Below the pieces are notes generated by a model that worked only from the letters and a program-made list of their open reading frames with translations, did not search any database and had not been told where the DNA came from. From contig NC_068979.1 of the NCBI RefSeq assembly GCF_016808095.1, positions 29,593,960-29,657,959 of the forward strand: 64,000 nucleotides of DNA, read 5' to 3'. A program made the position numbers and the translations under genes. The stretch is from Vigna angularis. Lineage: Eukaryota; Streptophyta; Magnoliopsida; Fabales; Fabaceae. The stretch's first letter is position 1; the number at the start of each line of letters is the position of its first letter. Below are positions 33,965-47,300 of the stretch, one piece after another.

Positions 33965-35176
33965 CAACTTCAATGTTTACTAAAATAGTAACCAACAAAA
34001 TAGAAAGCTAAGGTTAACCTTAAGTTGTTTATCAATAAACATGAAATTAATTCTTAACAAATTAGTTTTTATAAAAACTATACAAAAGATTTAGTAAAAT
34101 AAGAATAATAAAAAAGATAAAGATAAATAAAATATTAAATAACTAAATAACAAAAAATAGAAAGAAATAAATTTATTAAAGGATTTGAAAAGATAAAAGC
34201 AATGATAAAGAAAATAGATTGATTTCACTCTTTTTTTAAAGAATTATCATTCGTTATCTAAAGATTATTGTTCAATTAATTATTGTCTTAGATTTTTAAA
34301 TTAATCAATGTAAATTCTCAATTAATTTATTGACGTTCTTACTGTTAACCAAAGTACATTTTAAATTAAAAGTAAGAACTTTGTAGATTAAGCATGGTAA
34401 ATTTAATCAAAGTAGATCCTCAATTAAATATTACTATACTTAATGATGTTTATTCTTTTACCTCTTATATCAAGTAAAATACTAATTAATCAAAGTACAT
34501 TATTGATCAAAATATATTCTTAATTATTGACAAAAACACATTCACTCACATGAGCATATAACAACTCAGCGTGACAATACCCTAGTATAGAAGTAAGAGC
34601 AAATAACATTCCAATACCATAGTACATGAGTTATCCATTACCCTAAGTCCAAACTGAGACTAATGGCTCACTTATTTACCTTCTCAAAACTCTCAACATA
34701 TATAGGTCGATAGCCCGCTAATCATAAAGTTGGTACTCTTCTCAATCCACGTATGAGCTTGACCGAAATATAGATAATTTTTTAAAATGAAAATAGAATA
34801 AAAAATGATGATCGAAATGGCTTAGGGTTATAAGAATTTTTGGATAAAATAATAGCTAGATTAATAATTTGAAAATAGTAAGAGATATAAAAAATATTAA
34901 GAAAAAGTTTGTCTGAAATATTTCAAATCTAGAATTACTTGTGTAACAAATGTGTTTTTACCAGGAATGTAGAGTACGGTCTTCAAATAGGTGGTAAAAT
35001 GTGATTGGATTGGAGAATCTGACATATGCTTCTCAAAGTTAAAAGGTGAAAAAAGATTATCCGCAAAAAACTCTCTCACCTTCAAGTTAGTAAGAAAATT
35101 TGGATCTTAATACTATGTATATTTATAGGATTTCTAGACCTTATGTCTTTATGTGATTTAAATAGGCAATATCTTC

Positions 35177-35178
<2 letters not shown>

Positions 35179-35206
<28 letters not shown>
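35179..35206. repeat. (TA)n microsatellite
   Basis: About 14 uninterrupted TA units. Confidence 0.93.
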
Positions 35207-35207
<1 letters not shown>

Positions 35208-35961
35208 ACATTAATAAACAATGACTATTAAAAGATATAATAAAATTATCCAGATTTAGTAATGGTTTACACAACTTAGCACATTTGGGATGAATATTAC
35301 AAATGCAAAATAGAGCTTGTTATTTAAATTTATATTTTTTTTAATCAGATAGATTATTTTTATTTAGCATATAAAAGAGGAAAAGAAATTGAGAATGTAG
35401 TTTTACATCTCGAACTCATGCATTAAACAAAATGAAAAAAAAAAGGAAAGAAACCATCGCAAAATAAAATGAAAAACACCAGTGAGTGTTGATAAAAACA
35501 AAAGCAACTTGGAATGAATTATTTTATAACATGAGACTATTAGACAAAACAATTCAAAATCCTTACAATTACTCAAAACATACGAACAAATATCGGAAAC
35601 CCTGTTATCTGATATTCGAAGGTGAACTAAGAAAATCCAACAACGTGAAACACCAATTAACTTTTTTCTGAAGGAGTAAGTTCCATATTGTCATTTCTTT
35701 TCTTTGCTTCCATGGTATAACTATTTCGTTTTAATAATATAACTATTTAAAAAGTAAAAAAAAATTCCAATCCAACGGTGTGGCTTGGATTCGTGTTTAT
35801 AATATACCAATTAAGAAGTAAGAACATATGCCTATAGTATGCAACATAAAGAAGATGCTTGCTAAATTCCCAAGTCTCTTTGTTCCAAATTCCTAAACTA
35901 AGAACACAAGCAATGCTTCCTCTTCTTGCTCTTGGTTTTATAACAAAAACTCAGGAAATTC

Positions 35962-35968
35962 TATATAA
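35962..35968 (+). promoter_or_regulatory. Probable TATA box of the second b561 gene
   Basis: TATATAA lies 50 bases before the ATG at 36012 within CTATATAAGA, in a good position for a short-leader promoter. The call is by motif only. Confidence 0.6.
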
Positions 35969-36011
35969 GAATGAGGCACACTATAACAACATAACAGTGT
36001 GAGAGGAAAAG

Positions 36012-37133
36012 ATGAGTTATTTGGCACACTTGTTTGGCATCATAGCCTTCATCCTCTTGCTCATCTGGTTGTTGCATTATCGTGAAGGAATTGAGTATGA
36101 TTCAAACAATAAATTACGTGTCTTCAATGTAATATGGCTTCCTCTCTATCCCATTTACCATTTTCGATATCATAATTAGGTTAAATTATTTGGTGGGTCT
36201 TTCATAATTTTAGTTATAATTTGAAATTTTGTTTATTTCCGTTGAATTTATTAGGTTTTAACTATTAAAAATTCGAAATAAATTAGAAGTTTTACTGAAT
36301 AAAAATGAACAATATATGAGTATAAGAATTCATAGTTTTTTTTTTTAATTTAGAAATAATGTCTTAATTTCTTATATAAATTTCTTCATGAATTTTTAGT
36401 CTGGAATCTTCCATTTATCACATATATGCAGGTTCACCCATTTCTGATGTACGGCTTCATCTTTCTTGCTGGTGAAGGTATCTCCAAATCAAGAACTTGA
36501 ACATTATTATCTAATAGTAAAATTGTTCTTGATGTTGATTGATTGAATTGAATACAGCTATTTTGGCATTCCAAACCATACCAAGTGAAAGGAAAACAAG
36601 AAAGTTTGTTCATATGACACTGCATTTGGTTGCCCTAGTTCTTGGCATTATTGGGTTAAGTGCTGTTTTCAAGTTCCATGATATGCTTCATATTCCAAAC
36701 CTTTATAGCCTCCATTCATGGATTGGCATTGCCACCTTTTGCTTGTTTGGACTCCAGGTAAGTTTAACACCAATCACACATATATATTATATATATTCTG
36801 AAAATTTGAGAGGAGTTGGATGATGAAAATTGAGTGTGGATGCTTAATGATTGTTTGCAGTGGGTTTTTGGTTTGGTTGTGTTCATGCTTCAAGCAGCAT
36901 CAGGCCCAACAAGAGCAAAGGTGCTTCCATGGCACAAAGTTGGTGGAAGAGCACTCATGTTCATGGCAGTGTGTGCTGCTGAAACAGGGTTGATGGAGAA
37001 GACCAGTTTCTTAACTAATTTAGGAGTGCTGAAGCCTCATCACCGTGAATCCAATCTCATCAACTTCACTGGTCTTGCCATTCTCTTGTTTGGAGTTTTT
37101 GTTAACTTTTCTGTTGGATTCTTACACCATTAA
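36012..37133 (+). CDS. Cytochrome b561, transmembrane ascorbate ferrireductase (second copy)
   Basis: Exons 36012-36128, 36432-36477, 36558-36757 and 36861-37133 (phases 0, 1, 0) give 211 aa. It has the same role as its neighbour: transmembrane electron transfer from ascorbate. The heme-ligand His are H41 (VHPFLM), H73 (FVHMTLH), H107 (SLHSWIG) and H146 (LPWHKVGG). Their spacing (32, 34, 39) is nearly the same as in the other copy (33, 34, 39). Exon 3 is exactly 200 bp in both genes. The N-terminus is 12 residues shorter, and the core differs substantially, so the duplication is old. The ERKTRK basic patch stands in for KKSRSVK. Start choice: the first ATG after a TATATAA at 35962, followed directly by a hydrophobic helix. 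Membrane location (tonoplast or plasma membrane) cannot be told from sequence. Confidence 0.94.
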
Positions 37134-37292
37134 TCATTAAATTGTATTCATCAACTATCATTTTTATCTTTCTTAATTATTCTTTACTGATTTTGTAATA
37201 AAATAAATTGTTTCATTAGTAGAATGGTTTGCATTAACTTCACTTAATTGCATTTTTATTATTTAAAAAATGTTATTGTTTGTTACAGGAAC

Positions 37293-37630
37293 TAAATATG
37301 TTTTTTTGTTCATTAATGTAAAAATCAAAATTAATTTCTCTAAAACATTTTGACCTAATTTAGTCTCCTAATTTTAAAAATGTATCGATATTTAAGTTTA
37401 TTGGACGTTTCAAACATGTTTCTTAACTAATATTGAAGTAAAAGTACACTAAACGATATAAACAACTCAAATCTTATCATGAAACACGTCTGATAAATTA
37501 AATAAATTTAACAAATTTTGGTTAAAATAACTAAATCAACACATTTTTAAAGTTGAGGATTAAATTGGACAAAAGTTTTGAAAATGGACTAATTTTAATT
37601 TTCACATTAAGGGACCAAAAACATATTTTA
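37293..37630. mobile_element. MITE-like inverted-repeat element
   Basis: The left arm TAAATATGTTTTTTTGTTCA is mirrored by the right end, which reverse-complemented reads TAAAATATGTTTTTGGTCCC. The arms match imperfectly over 100-150 bp, so the element is close to a foldback. It is about 340 bp long and non-coding. It lies about 160 bp downstream of the b561 stop codon. No convincing target duplication was seen, so the superfamily is open. Confidence 0.7.
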
Positions 37631-37639
37631 CTTGATAAA

Positions 37640-40600
37640 GTACAAAGGCAACTAAGAAAGTCAACCCTGTAGATGTAACTTCAACTATATCAAGTAATGG
37701 CAACCAATATTTGTTGCTTTTGTATGTCGTATCCAACAACAAAACAACTTTAAATGCATTCTACAATTTAACTGCATTAGAATGTGTCCGAAATAGGTCA
37801 CTTACCAACTCAAGTTTGTTGACACATCTACTCCAATAGATGTATTTATCACGATTCAACATCATCATCAGCTCTTGCAATTTAGTTCTCAACCCTCTCA
37901 ATGATTTTTTGTATATATATCTTGCATTATATATTTGTTTGATTGTTGTCACATTATAATCATTATTTTCTTTCAGAATCAGTAGAATATTTACTGGATT
38001 CATTTTACTCTTAAGCATATCAATAAGTAATTATTGTTCAATGGGATTTAACCTTCCAGCAAAAGGGTGACCTATAAACTTTGTGTCAAATCATGGTTAT
38101 GATATCCACATATAACTATTAAGACAAGATTGTCTAAGCAAATCTTGTTTTGAAGTTTAACAAAAGTGTCTTACGAAATAGTGTTTATAAAATAAATGTC
38201 TAAGAAAAATACAATAAATATTATATATAAAAAGATATCCTAAACGCTAAATGTTACTCAAACATACTATGCCTAAATGTTGATTCATGTACAATGCCTA
38301 AACGCTTAAGAACATACTTTATTGTATGTTGTGTTGTATTCTCTTAGGCTATGTATATCAATATGGAACAAAGCTTTATTCAAAATTTTTGCATTGAAAC
38401 AGAAGAACGTTAAGAGATAGGAAGACATTATGGAAATGTTTCCTCAATGCCTTTGATTTAACGTATCCATACAAGCAGTTGCCTTTGTAAGAACCAACAT
38501 AACATTTAGCTTCGTACAAAAAGGCTACTCACCTATGCTAAAGTCAATGCTCTGTATTTTGTGAATTTCCTCCCTTCCCCCCTTTCCCATTTTCTAAAGT
38601 TTACCTGTGTTTCAATAACCTTCAATTCAAAAGGACACTTACATTTTCTTGTGTCGTAAATAGTCGATTGAGGTTTATATTTTCTTTATTGACCACCCGT
38701 TTCACATCCTAATAACAAGACAAACTTCTTTATCCTAGGTTGACTAATAACTTGATTAGATCTTATAATTACGAAAATAAACCCAAGATAAAAAGCAATC
38801 CCTCTAATCTACTCAATTAAGTCATCACGTGTGAGAAAAATCTTATCAGTTGTAAAATTATTTATATTATCTCTCTCACAATTCATTGATGAAAGAAGAG
38901 AAATCTAACACGAAAATCTAATTTACTTATAATTTTTCATCTTACAGTATAATCACCTATAGCATAACATGACCCCCATTGAATGTCTCACTTCTTCAAT
39001 AATAATATTGATAATAATATATTATTCAAAAAAAAGTTCTGCAAATTAAAAAGAAAAAAGAAAAAAACTTAAAAAAGATACAGGATTTTGAAATATGGTC
39101 AAGATAGTAATCGAATTTTAAAATCTAATTAATGACTTAATCGAATTTCAAAAATAGATTAAAGTCTTAAACCAAATTTTAAGATGCGAGGTAAGCAATA
39201 ATTAGTGATTACTTAATTTTTTTTAAAAATAATTTTACCAAAGGCTAGAATGGTTCACTTGGAGGTGCATGGAGAAGCACCCATGTAATAGCTAGCTTTT
39301 CTTTCAAGTCTTGCGCATGATTTTGACTGAGGGATAATGTTGGGATTTCCAACTGAGGGATGCAGGAAAACAAAGGGGTGCAAGACAAAATGCCCTCTGG
39401 GCTAATTCTTTCTGCATCCATACACACTATTGCTTCTTGAACCCAATAATTATTACATGTACCACCACAATAATATATATGAAGACTCAACAATTATTCA
39501 CCACTCCACCGCACCATCTGCTCATGTCGTTACTGTCTTTTCCATCGTCACTAGAGCTGCAGAAGAGGAAGAAGAAAAAGTGAAGAATACAGTAAAACAA
39601 AAGAAAAAAAATGTGGAAAAATACTCATTTTACAAAGCTCTTTTTTAAATATATTTCATGTGTTGTAGAAATTTTTTTAAGACCATATTTTATGTAGACA
39701 TATTCCAATTAACTTATTCCACAAGATTATATATGTTGTGAAATTCTTATTCCGAAAAACCTGTTTCAAAATACATTTTAAAACTTTTATTTCGAAAATC
39801 TCTTTTTCGAAAACTCTTTCTAGAAATCTTATTCCAGGAATTTCAAAAAAATTGTTCCAAAACATGTATTCCAGAAGCCATTTTTTCAGAAAGTAAAATG
39901 ACAATTTTGATCATTTGGAGGGTGCGCAGAGAGATGTAGGAAGTAAAAGTCCAATAAAATTTATATAATTATATAATATTTTTATTTTTATTTGACGTTG
40001 AAAAAATATATTTTTGTACACTAAATTCTTAATAATGTCTATCTTTTATAGAAAGTCATTTAATAAATATGAGTTTTTACGCCTGTTATCCAATAAAGAT
40101 AAAGATAAAACAAACATTTTATACTTAGGAAGAAAAAGGAAGTAAGTATAAGTTTTTATTTAAGAAAAATAAATAAACATAATCAATACTCAAAGAAAAA
40201 CAATAAGAAAAAAAAAAGGTAAAAATAATTTTGCCATAAGAAGTGGCCTAGGTATAGCATAGAGCAGTGAATATGTTTGATCATTTTTGGGACCTGAAAA
40301 GAGGAAAGAAAATAACTTTTGAAAAGGTTTAGGAATGAACTCCAGAGCAAAAGTTAAGGCATTAAAATATTGTCGATTAGGGCACTGGTCCATGGGATAA
40401 TGAAGTGCATATAATTATGGCAGATAAGAAAACCTCAAAAACTTGAAACAAAAATAAAACTATGACACTTTTGAAATGGTGAGGATGATGAATGATTGTC
40501 CATTTCAAACTATGAATAGTGGAAGGTGAAGGACCACACTCACAATGTTGCTTTCTATCATTCTTGTAATTTTCTTTTTGGTCAATAACTTTTTATAGGC

Positions 40601-42465
40601 ATCGATTAATTATGAGACTAACCTCAAGATAAAGGTGTTAGGTTACTCATTAGGTTAATCACTCTTTAAACTGGTAATACCAAGATTTAGATCTCTATCT
40701 TTTTATTTTTACAGTTTAAATCCGCCTTATAACATAAAAAATATATATTAACAAAGTTTGAAACATATTACATATTATTACATTTAAGCTAATAACCACT
40801 TTTGAATCAACCAAGTAACTTTCCAAAATTTGAAACATATTACATAAATAAATAAAAACTAGCATTACATACATTGAATTTTCTAATAGTAAATATTTAG
40901 TGTTTCGGTATGTAGGTTTAGTAAAACATAATTTCCTTGAAAGACAAATATTTTCGAACTCAATGATTTTCAACCTATCCATCAATATTTCTAAAAGTTG
41001 TTTAACTTAAAAATCATTATCAAACAATAGTTTATTCAATACATCAATAAATTTCATCATCAAACTTTACTTTAAAAATGTCCAACCATCGATTTTCCCA
41101 TCAATCGCCCATCATTCATGTAATTATACATTATATCAAATTAATATAAAATTGTTTAGCCTAGGTTGAAAATGGAGAGAAATATAAAGCATAGAAGCGA
41201 CATCAGCATGCATTGATGAGTGTTGTAGTGGCAGTTTAGTTATGTTACGAAATCAATGTCTTTGTCATTTAATTGTGTACATCTTCCCCAAAAGAGCCAC
41301 AGAGAAAGTTGAGCAACATGCATGTCAGTTGTGTAAGAAAAAGACTTCCCACATAACACACTCATTCAATTTATGTTAATGTCAGTAATTGGAGTTACAG
41401 TAATATACTTTATGGTATGCAATATTATGTATTTATCAATCTATAGATAGGAAATAATTAAGACTAGTCAAATCTTATTAGTTGATTCAAACTTTTACCT
41501 TAATGACACTCTTTCTTCAGTTTTTTTTTTTCCTTATGATAAGTGGTGGCCTTAAATATTATGGGATTGTAAGCTCATTTTTAATATATTTCACAAACAA
41601 TATTATGGTATTATAAACCACTAATTTCCTATGTTGATAAGACTTTTATGGACCTATTAAAATATTTTGTTTTTTAAATTATAGTATTAATGTAGAATAT
41701 TCATTAATTAAATTTATTGGTGATTTTGAAAAAGAAAAATGACTGTATTCTAGTCAAATTTATCTTTTTCTTCCATAAATTGATCTCTACACTTTATTTA
41801 AAAATATTAAATCTACTAACACTCATTGTGAAATAAAGCATTATCATTTTTTTAACCTAAAGGGAACCTTCTCTTTGAGAAAGTGCAGACCTTAATTATT
41901 TGGTACAAACCTTCTCTATTTGTCTGTATGTTGGACAGGGAAACCGCCTTTAGATTTAGTGTGCCATTTTACAAATTAAGTTCCCTAAAATTAATGATTT
42001 AACTTGAAATATAAGCAAAGAATAATATAGTTTAATAATATAAAACTAAAGTGCATGATGGCTCAGAAAGACAGAAAATAGAACATTTAATTAGTTGGAG
42101 CTATCTTATAAGTTTGACATGTCGGGAATAAATGATGTGAAGAGGTCCTACAAAACCCATGTACATGAAAGAGTAAGGAAAAGTATGTTCAACATGATAT
42201 ATGGAACCCACCATAACCTACAATATAATTCATATTGTTATATATTGTGTAAGAAAAATCACATTATATATATAGAGATATTATTTTTTGGTTATATAGA
42301 TCTTAATCAATTTGGTTTGACACAATGGAAACTAGTTACATGATTAAGGCATGTGCTATATCATATACATAGTATGATTGATGTCAATATATTATTAATA
42401 TGTTGTCAAAATGAATATTTTTTATTAAAATAATCAATTTCTTTTTATTACCTTATAATTGATTA

Positions 42466-42468
<3 letters not shown>
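37640..42468. other. Gene-free AT-rich intergenic DNA
   Basis: No gene can be supported. The frame at 39245-39493 (minus, ATG, 82 codons) has somewhat balanced codon use, but no family is recognised. The rest are chance frames in AT-rich sequence. Confidence 0.45.

Positions 42469-42538
<70 letters not shown>
42469..42538. repeat. (TA)n microsatellite, about 34 units
   Basis: An uninterrupted TA tract of about 70 bases, the longest in the window. Confidence 0.95.
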
Positions 42539-42539
<1 letters not shown>

Positions 42540-42540
<1 letters not shown>

Positions 42541-44238
42541 CTTCAATAATAAAAGAATTAAACCACATTCAATATTAAAGTATAAAAAATGGTAACAATT
42601 TTTTTCAATTTATAAGATGTCATCTCTTATAGAAATAAAGGATGTTACATTGGAATTTATCTCTTTTGTGGTTAAGTTTTTTTATCATTATGTTATATTA
42701 TTTATGTCTTATAATTTTCATAATTTTAATCAAAATATTCTATCTTATAATCAAATTACACATGTTATTGGACTTGTACCTCAACATAACCTCTGTCTTT
42801 CATAAAAAATAAAATAAGAAAAATCATTACCACTTACCACGACTTTAGTTTGAGAAAAAGTTCATTATAACTGAAGTAATTGTGAGTAAGGAATTATTTT
42901 GATTTAATTGAAAACACAATATCTTATAAATTCACTAATGATTTTCATTCAACATATTTACCAAGACTTTACAAATTTATAAAAGAATAGTCAGACTTAT
43001 AACAATTTCAATTAGAAAGTCTTTTGAACTCCTAACCACTTATCTAAAATCTATAAATTTTAAATCAACTATTTCACTTTTGTAAATTACTTTATTCACT
43101 TACATTAATAATTTTTATTCACTGAGAAACCACTTATTTCAATCAATTTATTAATGTTCTATAATTGAAAAACCACTTATTTTTATTCACTTACATAAAA
43201 ATGATAATTTATTTTTAAAAAATTCAAGGTAAATATTATTTTTCTTACAAGTCAACGCTGACATAGATGATAAATACACCAATAATTTATTATTACATAA
43301 AAAATCATTGAAAAATAAAAATAAAAAACATGAAACCAAATCAAACTCATAAAAATATACATAACAATAACAATAAACTAAACAAATCTATGAGTAAAAA
43401 ATGTATACCAAATAATAATTTATAAACACTGTTTAAACTACATCTTTATAGGACCAAATCTATGAGTATCAACGCATTTTCAAATTGAATAAAGAATAAC
43501 GGGACGGTGCCTACCTCGGGACAGGCACTGTCACTTAAACCTTTTTTAAATTTTAAATTAAGATTTTTATTTCAGTTATGTTTTTTTTCGTTATTAGAAC
43601 TTTCATGATATAATAAGTAATTTATTAAAAGGGGTTATCCTTTCTGCTCAAAGTTTTTTAGAATATGAATATTTTAGACAATCATTCTTCTACTTTTGTT
43701 ATACACTTTTTCAGTCATCTCACAAGTTGTTAATTTGGGTAGCTATAATAATTTCTACATGTGAAGTCGTTCAGTTATATTATATGAATTGCATATCAAA
43801 AGTTTGTTCATGTAATCTCTGTTATTTTATAAAATTTAAAATATCACACTCTGTTATATATGGGAGACCATTATACATGTTAAAAAAAAGTATGAGTGCA
43901 ATTTAAACAAATTTCAGGAGATGTCATTGTAATTTCCTTCATAATTAATTGTTTTTTATATAGAGTTTGGAAGTAAATTCTCCATGAAGTACAAGTTAAA
44001 AAAAATTAATTTCTTATAACTTCAAAATGGTTTATATATAAATTAAAAACAAAAAATATTTTAGAAAGCTTAATAAAATTAATTATTTCAAAATTATTTT
44101 ATATATACTAGTTTTAATTTATTAAAAAAAATTAGTTACACTTTACGTTATTATTTTCACCACGTGTTTTTGAGGAAATTTGTATGAACAAACCCATAAA
44201 TTTCTACAAAACTTGCGAAGCGTTTTACAATTATAAAC
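42540..44238. other. Gene-free AT-rich intergenic DNA
   Basis: No gene is seen. The only compositional break is a GC-rich hairpin at 43503-43532. CACTTATTTCAATCA-type words recur near 43010-43190 as weak repeats. Confidence 0.45.
43503..43532. repeat. Isolated GC-rich hairpin
   Basis: The arms GACGGTGCCT and AGGCACTGTC pair over 10 bp with one G-T wobble, around a 10-nt ACCTCGGGAC centre. It stands out from the AT-rich flanks. The function is unknown; it may be a remnant transposon end. Confidence 0.6.
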
Positions 44239-44384
44239 AGAAGATATTTCAGAGTGTGTTTATCCAAACAAACCCATAAAGAATTATTTCTTATCAATTG
44301 AAAAAGGCATAAAGGAAGATAGAGAAGATATTTGAGGATTGTGTTTATCCAATCAAACCCATAAACAATTATTTCTCATAAGTT
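44239..44384 (+). repeat. Direct duplication of about 62 bp
   Basis: 44239-44300 and 44323-44384 share AGAAGATATTT, GTGTTTATCCAA and CAAACCCATAAA followed by AATTATTTCT, with scattered differences. A third short piece (ACAAACCCATAAA) lies near 44190. Confidence 0.75.
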
Positions 44385-44389
44385 GTTTA

Positions 44390-47300
44390 TGATTGTATCA
44401 ACTATAAAATAAAAAAGTGTAATAACTTGTTAATAAAAAATTTCATTCAAAATATTTCGTTAAATTGTTTGAAAGATAATAGATTAGTTATAAAAGAAAG
44501 TTGGAGACGCTATAACACAAAAATAAAATCATTGATTATTATTAGTTTATATTTTTTATTTTCTCTATTTTATAGTTTTTTATTTTCAGGAATTTTCAAT
44601 TTTAAATTCTTTTTAAAATTATATTTTATAGCTTAAATTAAACTATATCATAAAAACTTCTATCGACTTTCACAACTAGATATCTTATTTTATGTGAGTT
44701 GGGATACTTAGTAGAGTCTCGATAATCTCCTTCTGAACCCCTACCCAATACATGTAACACAATATTGGAATGTTTTTTTCTTTGATAGTCATTCCAAATC
44801 CATCACATTCCAAATCCATCAGATTCCAATTATGTATTATCATCTCATTCAACATGTAAACATCTCTTATTCTCATATAATTATAAATCATCACACCATT
44901 TAACACATATCTATTTGACCTGAACCCTAAATTATCTCACTATATCACTCATCTATTGTTTATTTTAAATTACATGTTAATAGTCAATCATTCATTTTCT
45001 ATTACATTAGCATAACATTCAATTACCATGTTTCCATTAAATACACCAAAATTTCGAGATGCATTACTCTACTCACAAACTTCTAATCAAAGATCCCAAT
45101 GGTCAAAGTGAAGGATCATATGTCTAGGACAAATTATCAAAATTTTAGTTCAATACAATGATTAACGAAGCATGAATCCCAATTTTTTCAAGATGAGTCA
45201 AAACAGAAAATATAATAGCGCTTATCGCTGGAAAAGTGGTGTTTAACGCTACAAAGCCTGAGACTCATTAATTTGAGAGTGCCCAATGGTTCAGAAGTGG
45301 TACCTAATACCCCCAAGTTAGTGAGTTCATTGACTTTGTTGTACTAAGCGATAGGAAATCTTATCTAGTACAAGCAAAGTCAGTGGCCAAAGAAAAGACA
45401 ATATTTGTACAAAAAAAGCTTAACTATATGATATGATCATATTCTAACAAGCCTAATTAAACAAAGCTTTTTAGATGATACATGCATCCCCTAACCTCAC
45501 ATGCATTTCAAGAACGGATTCCAATGACGTACTTCAATCTTCAAGCAAATTAAAGATGGAGCCAAAAATTTAGAAAATAAATAAAGAAAATATTTAGAAA
45601 AAGTTTTAAAGAGATAATAATTTTTATATAATAAAACTCAATTTATAAAAATCTCTATTTATATGATATAATTTTTATTAATAAAATAATAAATGTCATA
45701 TTTTAAGATTCTATTACTCTTTATTATTTTATAGGTCCTTAAAAACAATCAACTTAATAACAATCCTACTTTCAACCACATTAAATAAAAATATTAAACT
45801 TTTGTTTTGGAAGGAAACCGGGTTGAAAACCATTTTTAAGAAAATTAAATAATAATTAAATGTATTTTATAATATTTTTTGTCTTGAATTTTATGCTTGA
45901 GAATCTAATAACTTACGTAAGAAAAAAAATTTCATACTTAAAAAAAATGACTAATCACCACTTATGTATGGTGCATGTTTCACATTGATGATAATATAAG
46001 ATCGCTTAGAACAAATTTTTCAGTTATGGTTAAGAAAATAAAACTTGAGAGTATTATGATAAATTCTTTGGTCAACGTCAATGAATTAATACATTTTTTC
46101 ATAAATTGCTCATACATAATACAATGAGTTTGTTATAACTTTTTTGATGTAGCAAGTTGTAAATTTGAAGCTTATATCATCGCATTTTATAAAGAGAATG
46201 TCTCCTTCAATTTCAGCATTCGTGGCATAATTAGTGCAGAGAATAAAGGAATATGAAATTGTAGACTAAAGGGGAAAGAAAAGAAATTTTAACTTGTTTC
46301 CAAATTGAAATGTTGAAAAGGATAAGCCTATGAATCAATTTTATTTTTTTTAATGAAATAACTAATGAATATATGGTTTTCTTTTCGCAATTAATTTGAC
46401 AACTTTTGGATTGAAAATTTATTCTTAGCAAATAATTTTTTCCACCAATAGCAGCATAAAAGGAACATGTGCAATTCAAATGACACATAAAAGAAAAGGA
46501 AATGACTATGCAAGTGGATCATTAAAAACAAAGGTACCAAACAAAGAGAACATTTCTCAATCATAAATTTTAATAATAGAACGTAGAGAACATGTGGTTG
46601 CAAACTTTCAATTTTATCATGTCATGTTCATAAGAATAATACACTTACCTTTAGGATGTTTTTCAAATTAAATGTCTTTAGAATGTGTTCCTTATATTTC
46701 TCACTTGCAATTAATGTAACTAGATATTAAAATGGACAGAAAAAAAATAATGGAACATAAAAAATAGAAAAAAGAGAGAATGTTTTCGTATTTTCGCATA
46801 CTTTATTATAAATTTAGCAACATATTATCTTTATTAACCTAGCTTTTTGTCAACTAAAAACTGAGAATTAATTCTTGAAATGTAGTTGCGGATCTTCAAA
46901 ATATATTTTGGGACTGCGAGTACCAAAATTTTCTTTTATAAGTGTACATAAATTAACATGTTATTAATCACTCACATTCTACTAAGGTATCCAAGTTAAA
47001 TTCTTTAACATCATTCAAAATTTTAACTATTTCATAATAATATTACTCATGACTTTTTAGTTTTTATTTTTAAATTGTTAGCTTATCCTATGATTGTCGA
47101 TTATTTGATCAGCTATGATACATGAGCAGATATTTTGACAATTGAGAAGGATGTTTCAAAATCTCATGAATAAACTAGAAGATGGAATAGTTTTATAACA
47201 CATAAATATATAATTATGCTGATCGTAATAGAATCTCGTATTAGTAGAGATTCTTTGTGTACTTAATACAACTTTTATATATTATGTACATTTTTATTAG

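Larger units (their letters stand above)
33290..35960. other. Shared upstream region between the two b561 genes
   Basis: AT-rich DNA with two (TA)n tracts. A less AT-rich segment near 34560-34760 (GTGACAATACCC, GGTCGATAGCCCGC) looks like retroelement LTR debris but has no bounds. No gene is supported; the open frames at 34897-35085 and 35486-35671 have no recognisable content. Confidence 0.4.

Noticed and set aside
39245..39493. 82-codon minus-strand frame near a TGGAGAAGCA word that recalls miR164
   Set aside because: The match to miR164 stops after ten bases, no complementary arm forms a precursor hairpin nearby, and the peptide has no recognisable family.
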